Notes: generated by a model not told the origin, from the letters alone. 44,670 nucleotides of DNA from Pseudomonadota bacterium (GCA_023422695.1 JAFAGN010000088.1:1-44670); one strand, 5' to 3'. Positions 7,786 to 17,401 are shown, counted from the stretch's first letter. Made by a program: numbers and translations.

Positions 7786-9321
7786 TCAGGCAGCCTTCGT
7801 CACGCGCGCGGGCACGTCGCGGACCGACGCCAGCGCTGCCTGTTCGCCCTCGGTGCCGCTTTCGTGATATTCGGCGTCCTCGTTGACGCCCCAGATGTCA
7901 TAAACGCGCTCGCCCGCGACGATGTTGCGCACCGTCAGCATCGCGGTCATCATCGCATGATCCTGGTTGTTATAGCGGTGCATCCCGTTGCGCCCGACCA
8001 TGTGCAGCGTGGGATAGCGCGCTTCCAGCTCGCTGCGCATCGTTTCGACATGCGCGGCATAATCATCGTCATAGACCGGATAGGCCTTTTCCTGCCGCAC
8101 CACGGCGCCGCCAACGACATCCTTCGGATCGCACAGGCCGAGGATCGCCATTTCCTTCGTCGCCAGCGCGATCAAATCCGCGTCGCTCGACGCCCACAGC
8201 CCGTCGCCCTCGAAACAGAAATATTCGAGGCCGACGCACGCGATCGCCGGATCGGGCACCATTTCGGGCGACCAGCTGCGGAAATTCTGAACGCGGCCGA
8301 CCTGCACCTTGCTGTCGTGGATATAGATCCAGTTGTCGGGGAACAGGTCTTCCGAGCGGATCTTGAGCGCGACGGTCAGAAAATCGCGATATTTGAGCGA
8401 CGGCGCCGCACTCAGCGCGCAGGCGGGCAACGGATGGATACGCGCCGCCAGCTCGCGCATCGGCGCCGAGCTGATGACATGCGCCGCGTCGATCACGACA
8501 TCGCCATCGGGACCATTGGCGGTCAACCGCCAGCGTCCGCTCACCTGATCCTGCGTCAGCTGCTTGAAGCTGTGCGCCATCAGCACATGGTTGCCGCCCG
8601 CGACCACCTTGTCACGCGCCGCGTCCCACATCATACCAGGGCCAAGCCGCGGATAACGAAAGGTTTCGAGCAAGGTCTTGGTCGCCATGCCGTCATTCGG
8701 GCGCTTGTTGAGCCCCAGGCTGCGCTTCAGCCCGTCGAGCACCGCAGCGCCAAGCGACAGACCCTTGATCCGCTGCGCCGCCCAGTCGGCCGACATCTCG
8801 TCGCACGGCATGCCCCACACCTTCTCGGTATAGGTCTTGAAAAAGATCGAATAGAGCTTCCGGCCGAACTGGTTGATCGTCCAATCCTCGAAACTGCGGA
8901 CATTCTTGTTCGGCAGCAGCTTGGCCTGCGCATAGCTGATCATGCACAAGGTTGATCGCACGACGCCCAGATTCCACAGCGCCTCGAACGCGCGCAAGGG
9001 ATAAGAATAGAATTTGCCTTCATAATAGATGCGGCTCATCCGCGGCCGCTGAATGAAATCGTCGGGCAGAATCTCGTTCCACAGGTCAACGACTTCCTGG
9101 CTTTTGGAAAAAAAGCGGTGCCCGCCGATGTCGAACCGAAAGCCTTCATGCTCGACCGTCCGGCTGATCCCGCCGACATAGACCGGATCCTTCTCGATCA
9201 CCGTCACCTTGTAACCCTGTTGGGTCAGCTGATAGGCCGCGGTCAACCCGGCCGGCCCTGCGCCAATGATGGCGACGTCGGCGCTGGTCGGACGGCTTTT
9301 CGAAATACGGGCGTCGGTCAC
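7786..9321 (-). CDS. FAD-dependent oxidoreductase, UDP-galactopyranose-mutase/protoporphyrinogen-oxidase-like
   Basis: The protein has an N-terminal dinucleotide-binding motif, ADVAIIGAGPAGLTAAYQL, followed by the acidic residue of VTVIEKD and by VGGISRTVEHEGFRFDIGGH, a stretch typical of the amine-oxidase/UDP-galactopyranose-mutase superfamily. About 511 residues result from the GTG at 9321, which has GGGGGAA 7-8 bases upstream; a weaker GTG at 9366 would add 15 residues. Located between a GT-C-like gene and gtrA, it probably modifies a nucleotide or lipid-linked sugar for the same pathway, for example mutase or oxidation chemistry, but the sequence does not show which. It sits 60 bases after the frameshifted gene. 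Confidence 0.82.
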   Translation of the reverse strand: MTDARISKSRPTSADVAIIGAGPAGLTAAYQLTQQGYKVTVIEKDPVYVGGISRTVEHEGFRFDIGGHRFFSKSQEVVDLWNEILPDDFIQRPRMSRIYYEGKFYSYPLRAFEALWNLGVVRSTLCMISYAQAKLLPNKNVRSFEDWTINQFGRKLYSIFFKTYTEKVWGMPCDEMSADWAAQRIKGLSLGAAVLDGLKRSLGLNKRPNDGMATKTLLETFRYPRLGPGMMWDAARDKVVAGGNHVLMAHSFKQLTQDQVSGRWRLTANGPDGDVVIDAAHVISSAPMRELAARIHPLPACALSAAPSLKYRDFLTVALKIRSEDLFPDNWIYIHDSKVQVGRVQNFRSWSPEMVPDPAIACVGLEYFCFEGDGLWASSDADLIALATKEMAILGLCDPKDVVGGAVVRQEKAYPVYDDDYAAHVETMRSELEARYPTLHMVGRNGMHRYNNQDHAMMTAMLTVRNIVAGERVYDIWGVNEDAEYHESGTEGEQAALASVRDVPARVTKAA

Positions 9322-9380
9322 TGAATATTCCCCCACAGACAGATTGGGCTCTAACTGGCGCACCACGCGCTAAAAAATGG

Positions 9381-11233
9381 TTAATCAGGCGATAAGAAAC
9401 GACTACTTCCTGTTCCCTCGATCGTCGCCGAGCGGCCAGGTGCAGGCAGTATGCGATAGACTTCGAACGAACCCGATGAGAGGCGGGGGTCGCGCCGCAA
9501 CCATTCCACAGGCTCACGACTAGCAAGCTTTGCCGCCAATCCGCCGGGCGCCTTGGCAGCGAAGCGCTCCATTTCGTAAAACCGCGACATATAACTAGAT
9601 ATTGCGCGCTTTCGGCACGAACGATCGCTTCAGCTTCGGCGGGCTCGGCCAAAAAGGCCGATATGACGCGCCGCATTGCCATTTCGTTGCGATGATGACC
9701 GGTGGCCACAACACTGTGCGGGGTTCGCACAAGCAGCGCTGGGCCAATGTCGATCGGGGCAAAGAGATGCGCCAGTGGTTCCCTGGCCAATGCTGCGGCG
9801 CCGACCGCGCTAGGACAGTCACTCGCCTCGCTTCTCGTCGGCGGCGACTGGCCGATCAGCGGTCGCGCCAGCTGAACACCGATCGCCGCGAAGACCGCGG
9901 GCAGCGCCGCAAGCACCAGCAGTGCCGACCCGACGCGGCCCAGCGACGACGACCGGCCCCGACTCCAACGCCACAGCGCGAGTGCCATCGCAGCAAAACC
10001 GGGGAGCAAAAATGCGTGCGTCGTCGCTCCCATGCGGGTGACGAATGCCGACATCGCCGCGCTGCCGATGGCGATCGCCGCCAGTCGGGTCCAATTCTCG
10101 GCGAATGGCCCGTTCCGGCTCTGTCGCCACGCAAATGCCAGTGCTGCCAATCCAACCAGCGTCGGCACGAAATAGACGACACCATAGGTGTTCGCGTGCG
10201 ACCAGATGGGCCGCCCCTCGGACACCCATTCGTACCAGTGATGGCGCACCAGTGGATCGAGCGCCCCAAAAGGACCGCCCAGACATTGTGGCCCCGACAG
10301 GACAAAGGCCAGCCCGCCAGCAATGGCAGCGATCACGAGCGCAAGGAAACGGCGCAAACGCGACCGCGACAATCCGTTCGGTCCTAGTAGCCACGCGGCA
10401 AGCACCAGCCCACATGCGGCGACGGCAGCTCCATAGGGTAAAGAAAAGGCGTCACAATAGACGGTGAAAGTCGATACCGCCCCGCGCATCGCGAGCAACC
10501 AGATCGCCGGAAAACCCAGCAAGCCCAGCACAAAGCCCAACAGGCGGCGACCCGTCTGCGGATCGCGAAGCCAGTCGACAGCGAACAGCCCGCCAAAAAT
10601 TGCCAGATAGGGCAAGCCTTCCAGCGAAATCTCGACATGAATGGTGATGACGGCCGCCGCGACCAATCCATTCGCCAGACTGGCCGGTCGCAGCGCGATC
10701 GACACCATCGCGACCGATAGCAGCAGTTGCCAACCATGATGGTCGATCCGCATCGGTACGAAATATTGGAGAAAGGTGGCGCTGGTGAATGCAATCAACA
10801 GCCCGGAGGCAACCAGCAAGCGATCGCCGAGCGCCGAGAGAATCCGTCCGAACAGCAGGAACAGCGGCAGGATCAGCAATTGGGGATAGAGCGCGACCGC
10901 CCAACGCTCACCGGCGGCGTCGCCAAGCAATGGCTGCAATAGCAGAATCAGCCCGGCAAGCGGCGCATCGATAAAGCGCGACCAGTGCATCAGGCCGCCG
11001 CCGCCCTGCGGATCGACGCGATATTGCATGATGTCGAACCAAGGCTGCCCGGCGATCAAATCGCGGACCTGCGCGAGCCGCATCTCATCGTCCGCGTCGG
11101 GAAAACGCATGGCGGCAATGGCGTCGTGCTGCGCAACCAGATTGAACGCGACAAGCGCCAGCCACAGCATCGCCGCGAGTGCGGCAGGCCCAAGGGATCC
11201 AAAAACTTTGGCCGTCGTCGCGGTCTGCTGCAT
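9381..11233 (-). CDS. GT-C-like membrane protein, frameshifted near the C-terminus
   Basis: This is a paralogue of the 5452-7329 gene, with the same landmarks: DADDEMRLAQVRDLIAGQPW (from residue 46), LMHWSR, RIDHHGWQ and VATGHHRNEMAMRR. In the starting frame the family C-terminus stops at LVICRGFTKW (about 9570). From there the matching continuation (RFAAKAPGGLAAKLASREP, then VEWL and the tail ending at 9381) is in another frame. One extra G in the GG at 9569-9570 (minus strand) would restore a 617-residue protein, close to the paralogue's 625. As it stands, the original frame runs on into the next gene to 9146. It is either a recent mutation or a sequence error. The start ATG at 11233 follows GGACGGGG. 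Confidence 0.7.
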
Positions 11234-11430
11234 TACGCTGTCACCCCGTCCATTGGCAGCCGCCCGAATTCCCCACGCCTCGTCGCAGGCCAAGGGGCTG
11301 CGTCCCGCTGTGACCAAACATGGCTAAGGACCGGTTAATTTGGGATCGCGATTCCCTCCGAAACGAACTCACGCAGCTCGGGGCCGCGCGCGTCTTGCGA
11401 TAAACTGGCCGCGCCAAGGAGGCGCAAGAT

Positions 11431-12393
11431 ATGGCAGGCGGACTGGCAATCGTTTTGAGCGGCGGGGGCGCCAAGGGGGCGTTCCAGGTCGGCGTCGTCC
11501 ACGAGCTCGTCGTCAATCGCGGGGTTCGGCTCGATATCGTCGCCGGGGTGTCGACGGGCGCGATCCAGGCGCTGGGCGTCGCGCAGGACGATGTTCCGGG
11601 GTTGCTCGACGCCTGGCTCGCGATCCGCGGCAACGGTTCGATCTACAAATCGCGTCCGCTGGGCGTCGTCGGCGGATTGCTCGGCGAGGATGCGATCTAT
11701 GACACCGCGCCGCTCAGGCGCCTGCTCAAAAATTTCGCCGACGATGCCAAGTTGCGCGCGAGCGGACGCAAATTGCTGCTCGGCGTCGTCAATCTTGGCA
11801 CCGGCACCTATCGCAGCATCGACGAGACCGTCCCCGGCATCCACAATTGGGTTTATGCCAGCTGCGCCATGCCGCTGTTTTTCGATCCCTTGAAGACGCG
11901 TGCGAGCGACGGGACCGAGGAACAATGGGTCGATGGCGGCGTGCGCGATGTGACCCCGCTCAGCGCCGCGCTCGACATGAACCCGCGCGGCGTGATCGCG
12001 GTGCGCGCCTCACCCGCCCCGCGCCCCGGCCCGGTGCGCACCTTCCCCAATTTGATCAAGATCGGCCTGCGCGCCGTCGACATTCTCCAGTCCGAAGTAT
12101 CGGCGAACGACGTGGCCAATGCCGCATTGATCAACGACCTGATCGCCGCGCGCGAAGCCCAACTGCGCGCGTTGCAAAGCGAAGGCATCGGCGGCGCGCA
12201 GGCCGCCCGCATTCTTCGCCCGCTCGACGTCCAAATCTCCCGCTACCGCTTCGCGCCGATCCGTATCATCGAACCCGAAGAAGAGGTCGCCGATACGCTC
12301 GAATTCGACCCCGCGAAAATCCGCGCCGCGATCGACGCCGGCCGCCGCGCCGTCGACCGTGAGTGGGATGCGTTGGAGCCGTTGTTGAGTTGA
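11431..12393 (+). CDS. Patatin-like phospholipase family protein
   Basis: The 320-residue protein has the full patatin catalytic apparatus: oxyanion loop LSGGGAKGAFQVG starting at residue 9, nucleophile elbow GVSTG with Ser41, and the dyad Asp in WVDGGVRD (Asp168). It should hydrolyse acyl esters, probably of phospholipids. No signal peptide or membrane helix is seen, so it is probably cytoplasmic or peripherally attached to the membrane. GGAGG lies about 10 bases before the ATG. It is divergent from the glycan cassette (197-bp gap) and convergent with the usher gene, so it seems to be a single-gene unit. Confidence 0.88.
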   Translation: MAGGLAIVLSGGGAKGAFQVGVVHELVVNRGVRLDIVAGVSTGAIQALGVAQDDVPGLLDAWLAIRGNGSIYKSRPLGVVGGLLGEDAIYDTAPLRRLLKNFADDAKLRASGRKLLLGVVNLGTGTYRSIDETVPGIHNWVYASCAMPLFFDPLKTRASDGTEEQWVDGGVRDVTPLSAALDMNPRGVIAVRASPAPRPGPVRTFPNLIKIGLRAVDILQSEVSANDVANAALINDLIAAREAQLRALQSEGIGGAQAARILRPLDVQISRYRFAPIRIIEPEEEVADTLEFDPAKIRAAIDAGRRAVDREWDALEPLLS

Positions 12394-12435
12394 GGTGACG
12401 CGAATGGCGGCTAGCTACCGGTTGCGGACCCAAGG

Positions 12436-12623
12436 GATCCTCCCCCACGGGGGGAGGGGGACCACCCGAAGGGTGGGGGAGGGGCACAGGCAGTTTACGT
12501 GGCGCCGGAAAAAGCACTCCTTCAACGGCGGCCGATCGGCGGTGCACTGTCGTAGCGGCAAGGCAAACCGATGGTGCCCCTCCACCAGCTTCGCTGGTCC
12601 CCCTCCCCGTTCCGGGGAGGATC
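12436..12623. repeat. Inverted pair of 50-base palindromic elements (REPIN-like)
   Basis: Arms 12436-12487 and 12574-12623 are imperfect inverted copies. Read on the same strand, both begin GATCCTCCCC, continue GGGGAGGGGGACCA, and end GGAGGGGCAC, and each contains two smaller hairpins. About 86 bases of unrelated sequence separate them. The element occupies most of the 272-base gap between the convergent patatin and usher genes and may also act as a bidirectional terminator. Confidence 0.7.
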
Positions 12624-12665
12624 GACACCGTCCACTTCCCAACCCCAACGCAGACCATCGCTCCC

Positions 12666-15455
12666 CTACAATCCGCCATCCCCCACATCCGGCGGCGCGC
12701 GCGCGCCATTTCCTTCGCCTGTCACCGCCGCATCCTGCACCGCCACAGCGCCCGGCAGCGGCTTCAGCGCCAACGTCCCCAATCGCACGCGCGGTGTCGC
12801 CTTGCCCGGGACCGCAGCGACCGCAAAACCGCCGTCAAGCCGCAGCGCCGCGGCCGACGCTTTGCCCAGCCGCACCGTGTAGCGCCCGTAAGCGACGCTT
12901 TCGAACAGGAAATAGCCGTCGAATTCGGTCAGTGTCGTCGCCCGCACCCGCCCTTCGGCGTCGACCAGCTCGAGGCTCAGTCCTTCGATCGGGTTGCCGC
13001 CGTCGCGCCGTACGACGCCCTCGATCTCGCCCGCCACCGCCATCGGCAACGCGACGCGCGTCGCAACGCCGGGGCGCGGCGATACGACGACGCCGGGCAG
13101 CGCGGGCTGGACATAGGGGTCAGGCAGGCTGCCAGCATCGATGCCGATCAGCACCGGGCGGAACGCTTCCAGACCGTCGATCGTCGCCTGCCCCTGCGCA
13201 TCGGTTGCCGCGTCGGCATAGCCATGCCCCGCGGTCAGTGGCACCCCCGCCAATGCGGCTTCGCCCGGTTGGCGGATGCCGTCGCCATTGTCGTCCATCC
13301 ACACGTCGGCGATCACCTGCCCGCGGCTCGCCAGCTTTTCGCTCGACATCCGCCAGCCGCCGCTCGGCTTGGGTCCGATACTGAACGCCAGCGACAGCGA
13401 CGCCGCCACCGACCCGTCGCTCGCCACTTCGCCAAAGCCGCTCAGCTGTAAGCGGTTGAAACGCCGCGTATATCCCGCACCGACGCGCGCGCGTTCGAGC
13501 CCGCGGTCATAGCCGAGTTCGGCGCGCCATTCGGCGTCGCCCTTTCCGGCCCATTCGCCGACCAGCGCGACGCGCGTGTCGCTGCTGTCGCCCGACAGCG
13601 CAAAGCGCGCCTCGCCGCGGACGCGAACCCGCCCGATTCGGGCGTTGGCAAGCAGGGTGGCGGTCAGATTGTCGGGCGGATCGGGACCGACCGGCACCTT
13701 GGTCCGGCTCCAGTCGAGCTGGCCGGTAAAGGTCAGCGCGCGGAAACTCGCCGATGCCCGCGCGCTGGCTTCCAGACTGCTAATTCCTGAGCGTCGGTCG
13801 ACCTGGCGGACGTCGAAATGCAGCGGCAAAACCGTCCGCCCCAACTTGACCGACTGGTCGACCGAGATCGAGTATAGGCCTTTGATATTGCTCAGAAAGC
13901 GGTCGGACACAAAACCGTTCCAGCCGCGCATCGCATCGGCGCGGACATAGGTTTCGCCGAACGCCGCGAGCCAGCTCGCGCGCACCGCGCCGCCGCCGCC
14001 AAACCCCTTCGGAGCGTCGGCGTAGCTGCCGCCAATCTCGAGCAGCGTCGGCCCGAGCGAGCGTCGCAGCGCCACCTCGGCATAGTTGCGCCGGACGTCC
14101 TCGATCATCAGGCTGTGCGCATAAGCCGCGACCGACGTGCGCGCATCGAGCCCGCGCTCGATACCCAGCGTCCCGCGCCAGCCGCGCCGGAACGGCCCGC
14201 GACCGCGCCCGCCAAATTCGATCAGGTCGGCATTTTCCTGTGCGAAGCCCGCCCAATACCAGGTCTGCTGCGGCGGGATCGAATCCATCCCCACCTGCAC
14301 CTGCTTGATTTCGCGGCGGATTTGTCCCTGCGGGCCGTAGAGGACAATCTCGAAACGGTTCGATCCATATTGCAGCGGCACGTCGAGAAATTCGTACCGA
14401 CCATCGCCGTTGGGGCTGGTGAACGCCAACAATTGGCCGTTGCGATAGAGTTCGGCGTCCCACCCGGCGGGCAGGTCGCCGCGGAAGTCTGTCTTGTCGA
14501 AGCTGTCGGGGCGTTCGACCGGGCGATTGGTGATCACCGCGCCGCGCCCCGGCGCCGAAGATGCGACGATTCCGGTCGACAACAAGCTGACATCGCCCGC
14601 CGCATAATGCGTCGCCTTGAGCGGCCCGAGCAGACGGCCTTCGGGATCGGTGCGATACAGCCGCATCCGCAGGCTGTCGGGTAGCCCCTCATTGTCCGAC
14701 GACAGGCGCGCATCGAAACTCTGTTTCAGCACCTCGCCCGCCGCAAAAATCTCGTACCGCCCCTGGACATAGGATCCGCCGCGCTTGTCGGAGACAAAAC
14801 CCGCCGACGCGACGACATCGACCGACGGCGTCGCCCAAGCCTGATAGGGCCGCGACGCCTGCGGTAAGCTCGCGAGGTCGAATTTCGCTTGCGGCCTCAG
14901 TCCCGCGGCGCGCGCGCGCCGTTCGGCGGCGAGCTGGAACGGCAATTTGTCCTTGCTGTCGATGCGCAGCACCGCGTTCGACAGGTCGGCAACGATCGGA
15001 ACCCCCAGCCAGGCGTTCAAACTGTCCAGATCGACGCACCAGCCCGCCGGGGTGTCGCGGATCATCGTCGGCGACAGCCGGAAACTCTGGCTGCCCGCGC
15101 GCACTTCGCCCGCCTCGCGGTCGATCGTCAGGCTGCGGCGTTCGTCGAACACCCAGCCGGTTGCGCGGCGCAACTTCTTGTCGACGCGGATCGCAAGGTC
15201 GAGCGCAAGCACCACATCGGCCAGGTCGACGCACACCCCCTGCGGGGTCTGAAACCCGCGCACCCCGTCGCCCAGCCGATATTGGCCCGACCGCATGTCG
15301 AACAGCCAGCTGTCGTCCTCGTTCGGCGCCCAGCTGTCGGCGGCCAGCGAAACCGGCGCTTTGTCAACGGCCTCGGGGGTGGTGGCAACCAGTCCCACCA
15401 GCGCCAATCCGGCCATAATTGCCGGTTTCCATCGGGTCAGCGCCGCGCGGATCAC
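12666..15455 (-). CDS. Large outer-membrane usher-like protein
   Basis: The 929-residue protein begins with a hydrophobic export signal (about residues 10-28). A mid-region reads as an E-set/usher-type domain: DLPAGWDAELYRNGQLLAF, then DGRYEFLDVPLQYGSNRFEI. A long stretch of alternating residues (about 400-700) looks like a beta barrel. Two C-terminal carrier-like repeats follow: an SdrD/CooC-type domain (VWMDDNGDGIRQPGEAALAG) and a carboxypeptidase-regulatory-like domain (TEFDGYFLFESVAYGRYTV). It follows a PapD-like chaperone by 30 bases, so it most likely exports chaperone-held subunits through the outer membrane. It is not a textbook FimD. The GTG at 15455 is used; ATG at 15416 is an alternative. 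Confidence 0.72.
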   Translation of the reverse strand: MIRAALTRWKPAIMAGLALVGLVATTPEAVDKAPVSLAADSWAPNEDDSWLFDMRSGQYRLGDGVRGFQTPQGVCVDLADVVLALDLAIRVDKKLRRATGWVFDERRSLTIDREAGEVRAGSQSFRLSPTMIRDTPAGWCVDLDSLNAWLGVPIVADLSNAVLRIDSKDKLPFQLAAERRARAAGLRPQAKFDLASLPQASRPYQAWATPSVDVVASAGFVSDKRGGSYVQGRYEIFAAGEVLKQSFDARLSSDNEGLPDSLRMRLYRTDPEGRLLGPLKATHYAAGDVSLLSTGIVASSAPGRGAVITNRPVERPDSFDKTDFRGDLPAGWDAELYRNGQLLAFTSPNGDGRYEFLDVPLQYGSNRFEIVLYGPQGQIRREIKQVQVGMDSIPPQQTWYWAGFAQENADLIEFGGRGRGPFRRGWRGTLGIERGLDARTSVAAYAHSLMIEDVRRNYAEVALRRSLGPTLLEIGGSYADAPKGFGGGGAVRASWLAAFGETYVRADAMRGWNGFVSDRFLSNIKGLYSISVDQSVKLGRTVLPLHFDVRQVDRRSGISSLEASARASASFRALTFTGQLDWSRTKVPVGPDPPDNLTATLLANARIGRVRVRGEARFALSGDSSDTRVALVGEWAGKGDAEWRAELGYDRGLERARVGAGYTRRFNRLQLSGFGEVASDGSVAASLSLAFSIGPKPSGGWRMSSEKLASRGQVIADVWMDDNGDGIRQPGEAALAGVPLTAGHGYADAATDAQGQATIDGLEAFRPVLIGIDAGSLPDPYVQPALPGVVVSPRPGVATRVALPMAVAGEIEGVVRRDGGNPIEGLSLELVDAEGRVRATTLTEFDGYFLFESVAYGRYTVRLGKASAAALRLDGGFAVAAVPGKATPRVRLGTLALKPLPGAVAVQDAAVTGEGNGARAPPDVGDGGL

Positions 15456-15485
15456 GGCCTTGGCTTTCGCCCCGCTCCTACGCGG

Positions 15486-16316
15486 TCACTTCACCACCCG
15501 GTCGGCCTCGTCGATCGTGCCGCCGCCGATGTCGCGATCCTCGGTATAGCGGATGCGCACCGGCCCTTTCAGCTTGGCGGCGAGTTCGGGCGGGACGCGC
15601 AGCGACACCTCGCGTTCGCCAACCTCGGGATAGACGGCGATGCCGCGCGCCACCAGCAATGGTTCGCTCACTCCCGGCCGCGTCACCTCGATGTCGCCAT
15701 AGACCGATCGGTTGCCCGTCCGCGTCAGCCCGAAATTGAACGCCGGGCCATCGGGCGTATTGCCGACCCACGCGTCGCCGATCACCGCCTCGGCACCCAG
15801 ATCACCGACCCGGACGATCACCGGGATGGTAATGCCATAGATCGGAATAAGCGCGATCGAGACGCCGTTGCCCGCGGGCTTCGACGGATCGGCGGTCACC
15901 GCAGGCGCCGCATCGGGTACCGCGCGGAACAGCATGTGGGCGCGATATTCGCCCGGCGGCGTGCCTTCGGGAATGCGCACGCCGACGCGGATCACTTGGG
16001 GCTGGTTGGGCGGCAGGGTGACGCGGCGCGGGCTGAACGCGATCATGTCGAGCGCGCGCCGCTCGGCAGGCGTCACATCGGCCTCGGCGATTTCGTCGAG
16101 CCCGCCCGCGGCGGTCATCCGCTTGATCTCGAGGCTGATGCGATAGGTCGCCGGTTCGGAACCGATATTGTTCAGCACCACCTCGGTCCCGCGCGAACCG
16201 TCGAGCACGACGCGCGTCGGCGCGACGAGCAGATCGCCCGCCGCCTGGACCGGCGCTGCAACGGCGCCGATCAAAAAGACAGAGAACAGGCCGAAGCCTT
16301 TGAAAAAGCGCAACAT
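15486..16316 (-). CDS. Periplasmic pilus-assembly chaperone, PapD-like
   Basis: The 276-residue protein starts at the ATG of MLRFFKGFGLFSVFLIGAVA, a clear Sec signal peptide ending at VQAAGD. It then shows the immunoglobulin-like PapD fold pattern: LLVAPTRVVLDGSRGTEVVL, later FSPRRVTLPPNQPQVIRVGV, and PPGEYRAHMLF. Such chaperones hold fimbrial subunits by donating a strand. It lies between the DUF4402 gene and the usher-like gene in one minus-strand operon, consistent with shuttling the DUF4402 protein. A longer in-frame start at 16412 would spoil the signal peptide and is not used. Confidence 0.82.
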   Translation of the reverse strand: MLRFFKGFGLFSVFLIGAVAAPVQAAGDLLVAPTRVVLDGSRGTEVVLNNIGSEPATYRISLEIKRMTAAGGLDEIAEADVTPAERRALDMIAFSPRRVTLPPNQPQVIRVGVRIPEGTPPGEYRAHMLFRAVPDAAPAVTADPSKPAGNGVSIALIPIYGITIPVIVRVGDLGAEAVIGDAWVGNTPDGPAFNFGLTRTGNRSVYGDIEVTRPGVSEPLLVARGIAVYPEVGEREVSLRVPPELAAKLKGPVRIRYTEDRDIGGGTIDEADRVVK

Positions 16317-16523
16317 GGATACGATCCCCACAATCGTTTGTCCGGAAAGGCCCACACCTCTCCGCTGGTCGCATCCTGCCTGCGCCAACATGGTTGATAT
16401 TTCGCTAACCATGCCTACCCCCTCGCGCGCGCTTGCGCGCCGCGCAGGAAAAAGGGGCCGCCAGACCTGCGCCCGGCGACCCCTGATTGGCTGACGGGCC
16501 GCGGCCCGCCATGTCCCCCACCC

Positions 16524-17021
16524 TTACTGGTAGTTGGCGGTGACGTTGAACGTCCCGGTATAGTCACCCGCGGTCTGGTTGGCGCCAACGCTCAGCGTGC
16601 CGCCGACCTGGAAGCTGCCGCCCGTACCGGTCAGCGTGATGTTCGGCGCCGAATAGGTCAGCGACGACGTCATCGTGCCGCCCAGCGAACCGTTGAGCGT
16701 GACGCTCGAATCGCCGCCAACGAGCACAACCGCGCCGTTGGTACCCTGAACGTCGAAGTTCGCCGCCGTCGTGGTACCCGTGCAGGTCAGACCGGCGTTA
16801 CAGGTGCGGGCACCCGCCGTGCTGACTTCGACGGTCGAAGCCGTGGCACCGCTGATGATCGTCGCATATTGCAGCGCGCTGGTGTTGGTCAGCGTGATTT
16901 GACGCAGGATCTTGGCGGTGGCCGTAGCCGTGGCCGAAGCCGCGTGCGCCGCCGGGGCGTTCATGGCGAGGGCAGCAATCGCGGCGCCGAGAACGGCGCG
17001 CTTCATTCCAAATTTGCGCAT
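16524..17021 (-). CDS. DUF4402 family secreted protein, candidate pilus subunit
   Basis: The 165-residue protein has a signal peptide ending MNAPAAHAASA, then a small Thr/Ser/Gly-rich beta-sandwich: ATAKILRQITLTNTSALQ, VLVGGDSSVTLNG, and GGTLSVGANQTAGDYTGTFN at the end. This final pattern (GGTL, GxYTGTFxVTxxY) is characteristic of DUF4402 and resembles the closing strand of fimbrial subunits. Two cysteines (RTCNAGLTC) could form a disulfide. It is first in an operon with a PapD-like chaperone and usher-like protein, so it is the likely exported structural protein. AGGGA lies about 8 bases before the ATG at 17021, which is preferred over a longer frame. Confidence 0.78.
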   Translation of the reverse strand: MRKFGMKRAVLGAAIAALAMNAPAAHAASATATATAKILRQITLTNTSALQYATIISGATASTVEVSTAGARTCNAGLTCTGTTTAANFDVQGTNGAVVLVGGDSSVTLNGSLGGTMTSSLTYSAPNITLTGTGGSFQVGGTLSVGANQTAGDYTGTFNVTANYQ

Positions 17022-17401
17022 ATGTTTGGTCCCTTGAATTCGAAGACAGATTGTCGAAACGCGAATGGATATCCCACCCCATTCGCCGACCTGTTTAGCG
17101 GGCGACCGTTCAGCTTTTGCCAGCAAGCTTGGTTAACAGCGCAGTAGGAATTGGCCCGCCTTACCCATGGTAAGCGAGAGAAATCAGGGCTTTAGCCTGA
17201 TGTTTAGAGGGTCGCCGGGACCGTCTGTCCTTCTTTAACGGCCCGGACTGGCACAAATTAAGCGCGTTACGCCATGTCGATTCGCTGACACGAGAATTTC
17301 GCGCAGAGGCCGCAGAGAATGCAGAGAACGCAGAGAGATGATTTCGGAATCTCTGTGTTCTCTCTGACCTCTGCGCGAATCCAATATCAAACCGAAACCC
17401 C
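17022..17401. other. Gene-free region between the pilus locus and parB
   Basis: These 380 bases hold the leader of the DUF4402 gene and an inverted-repeat element (17298-17379, listed separately). I see no convincing -10/-35 pair, no RNA gene, and no coding frame with plausible composition. Base composition is lower in GC than the neighbouring genes. Confidence 0.5.
17298..17379. repeat. Inverted repeat of GCAGAGA-type tandem units
   Basis: The left arm (17298-17337) begins TTCGCGCAGAGG and contains iterations of GCAGAGAA/CGCAGAGA. The right arm (17351-17379) is its approximate reverse complement, ending CCTCTGCGCGAA. It belongs with the CGCAAAGG and ACGAAGAC elements found elsewhere in this window and would form a long imperfect hairpin. 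Confidence 0.7.

Noticed and set aside
9146..9380. Continuation of the frameshifted GT-C-like frame into the FAD gene
   Set aside because: After 9570 the residues lose all similarity to the paralogue and become Arg-rich; the frame overlaps a strong gene, so it is not a real fusion.
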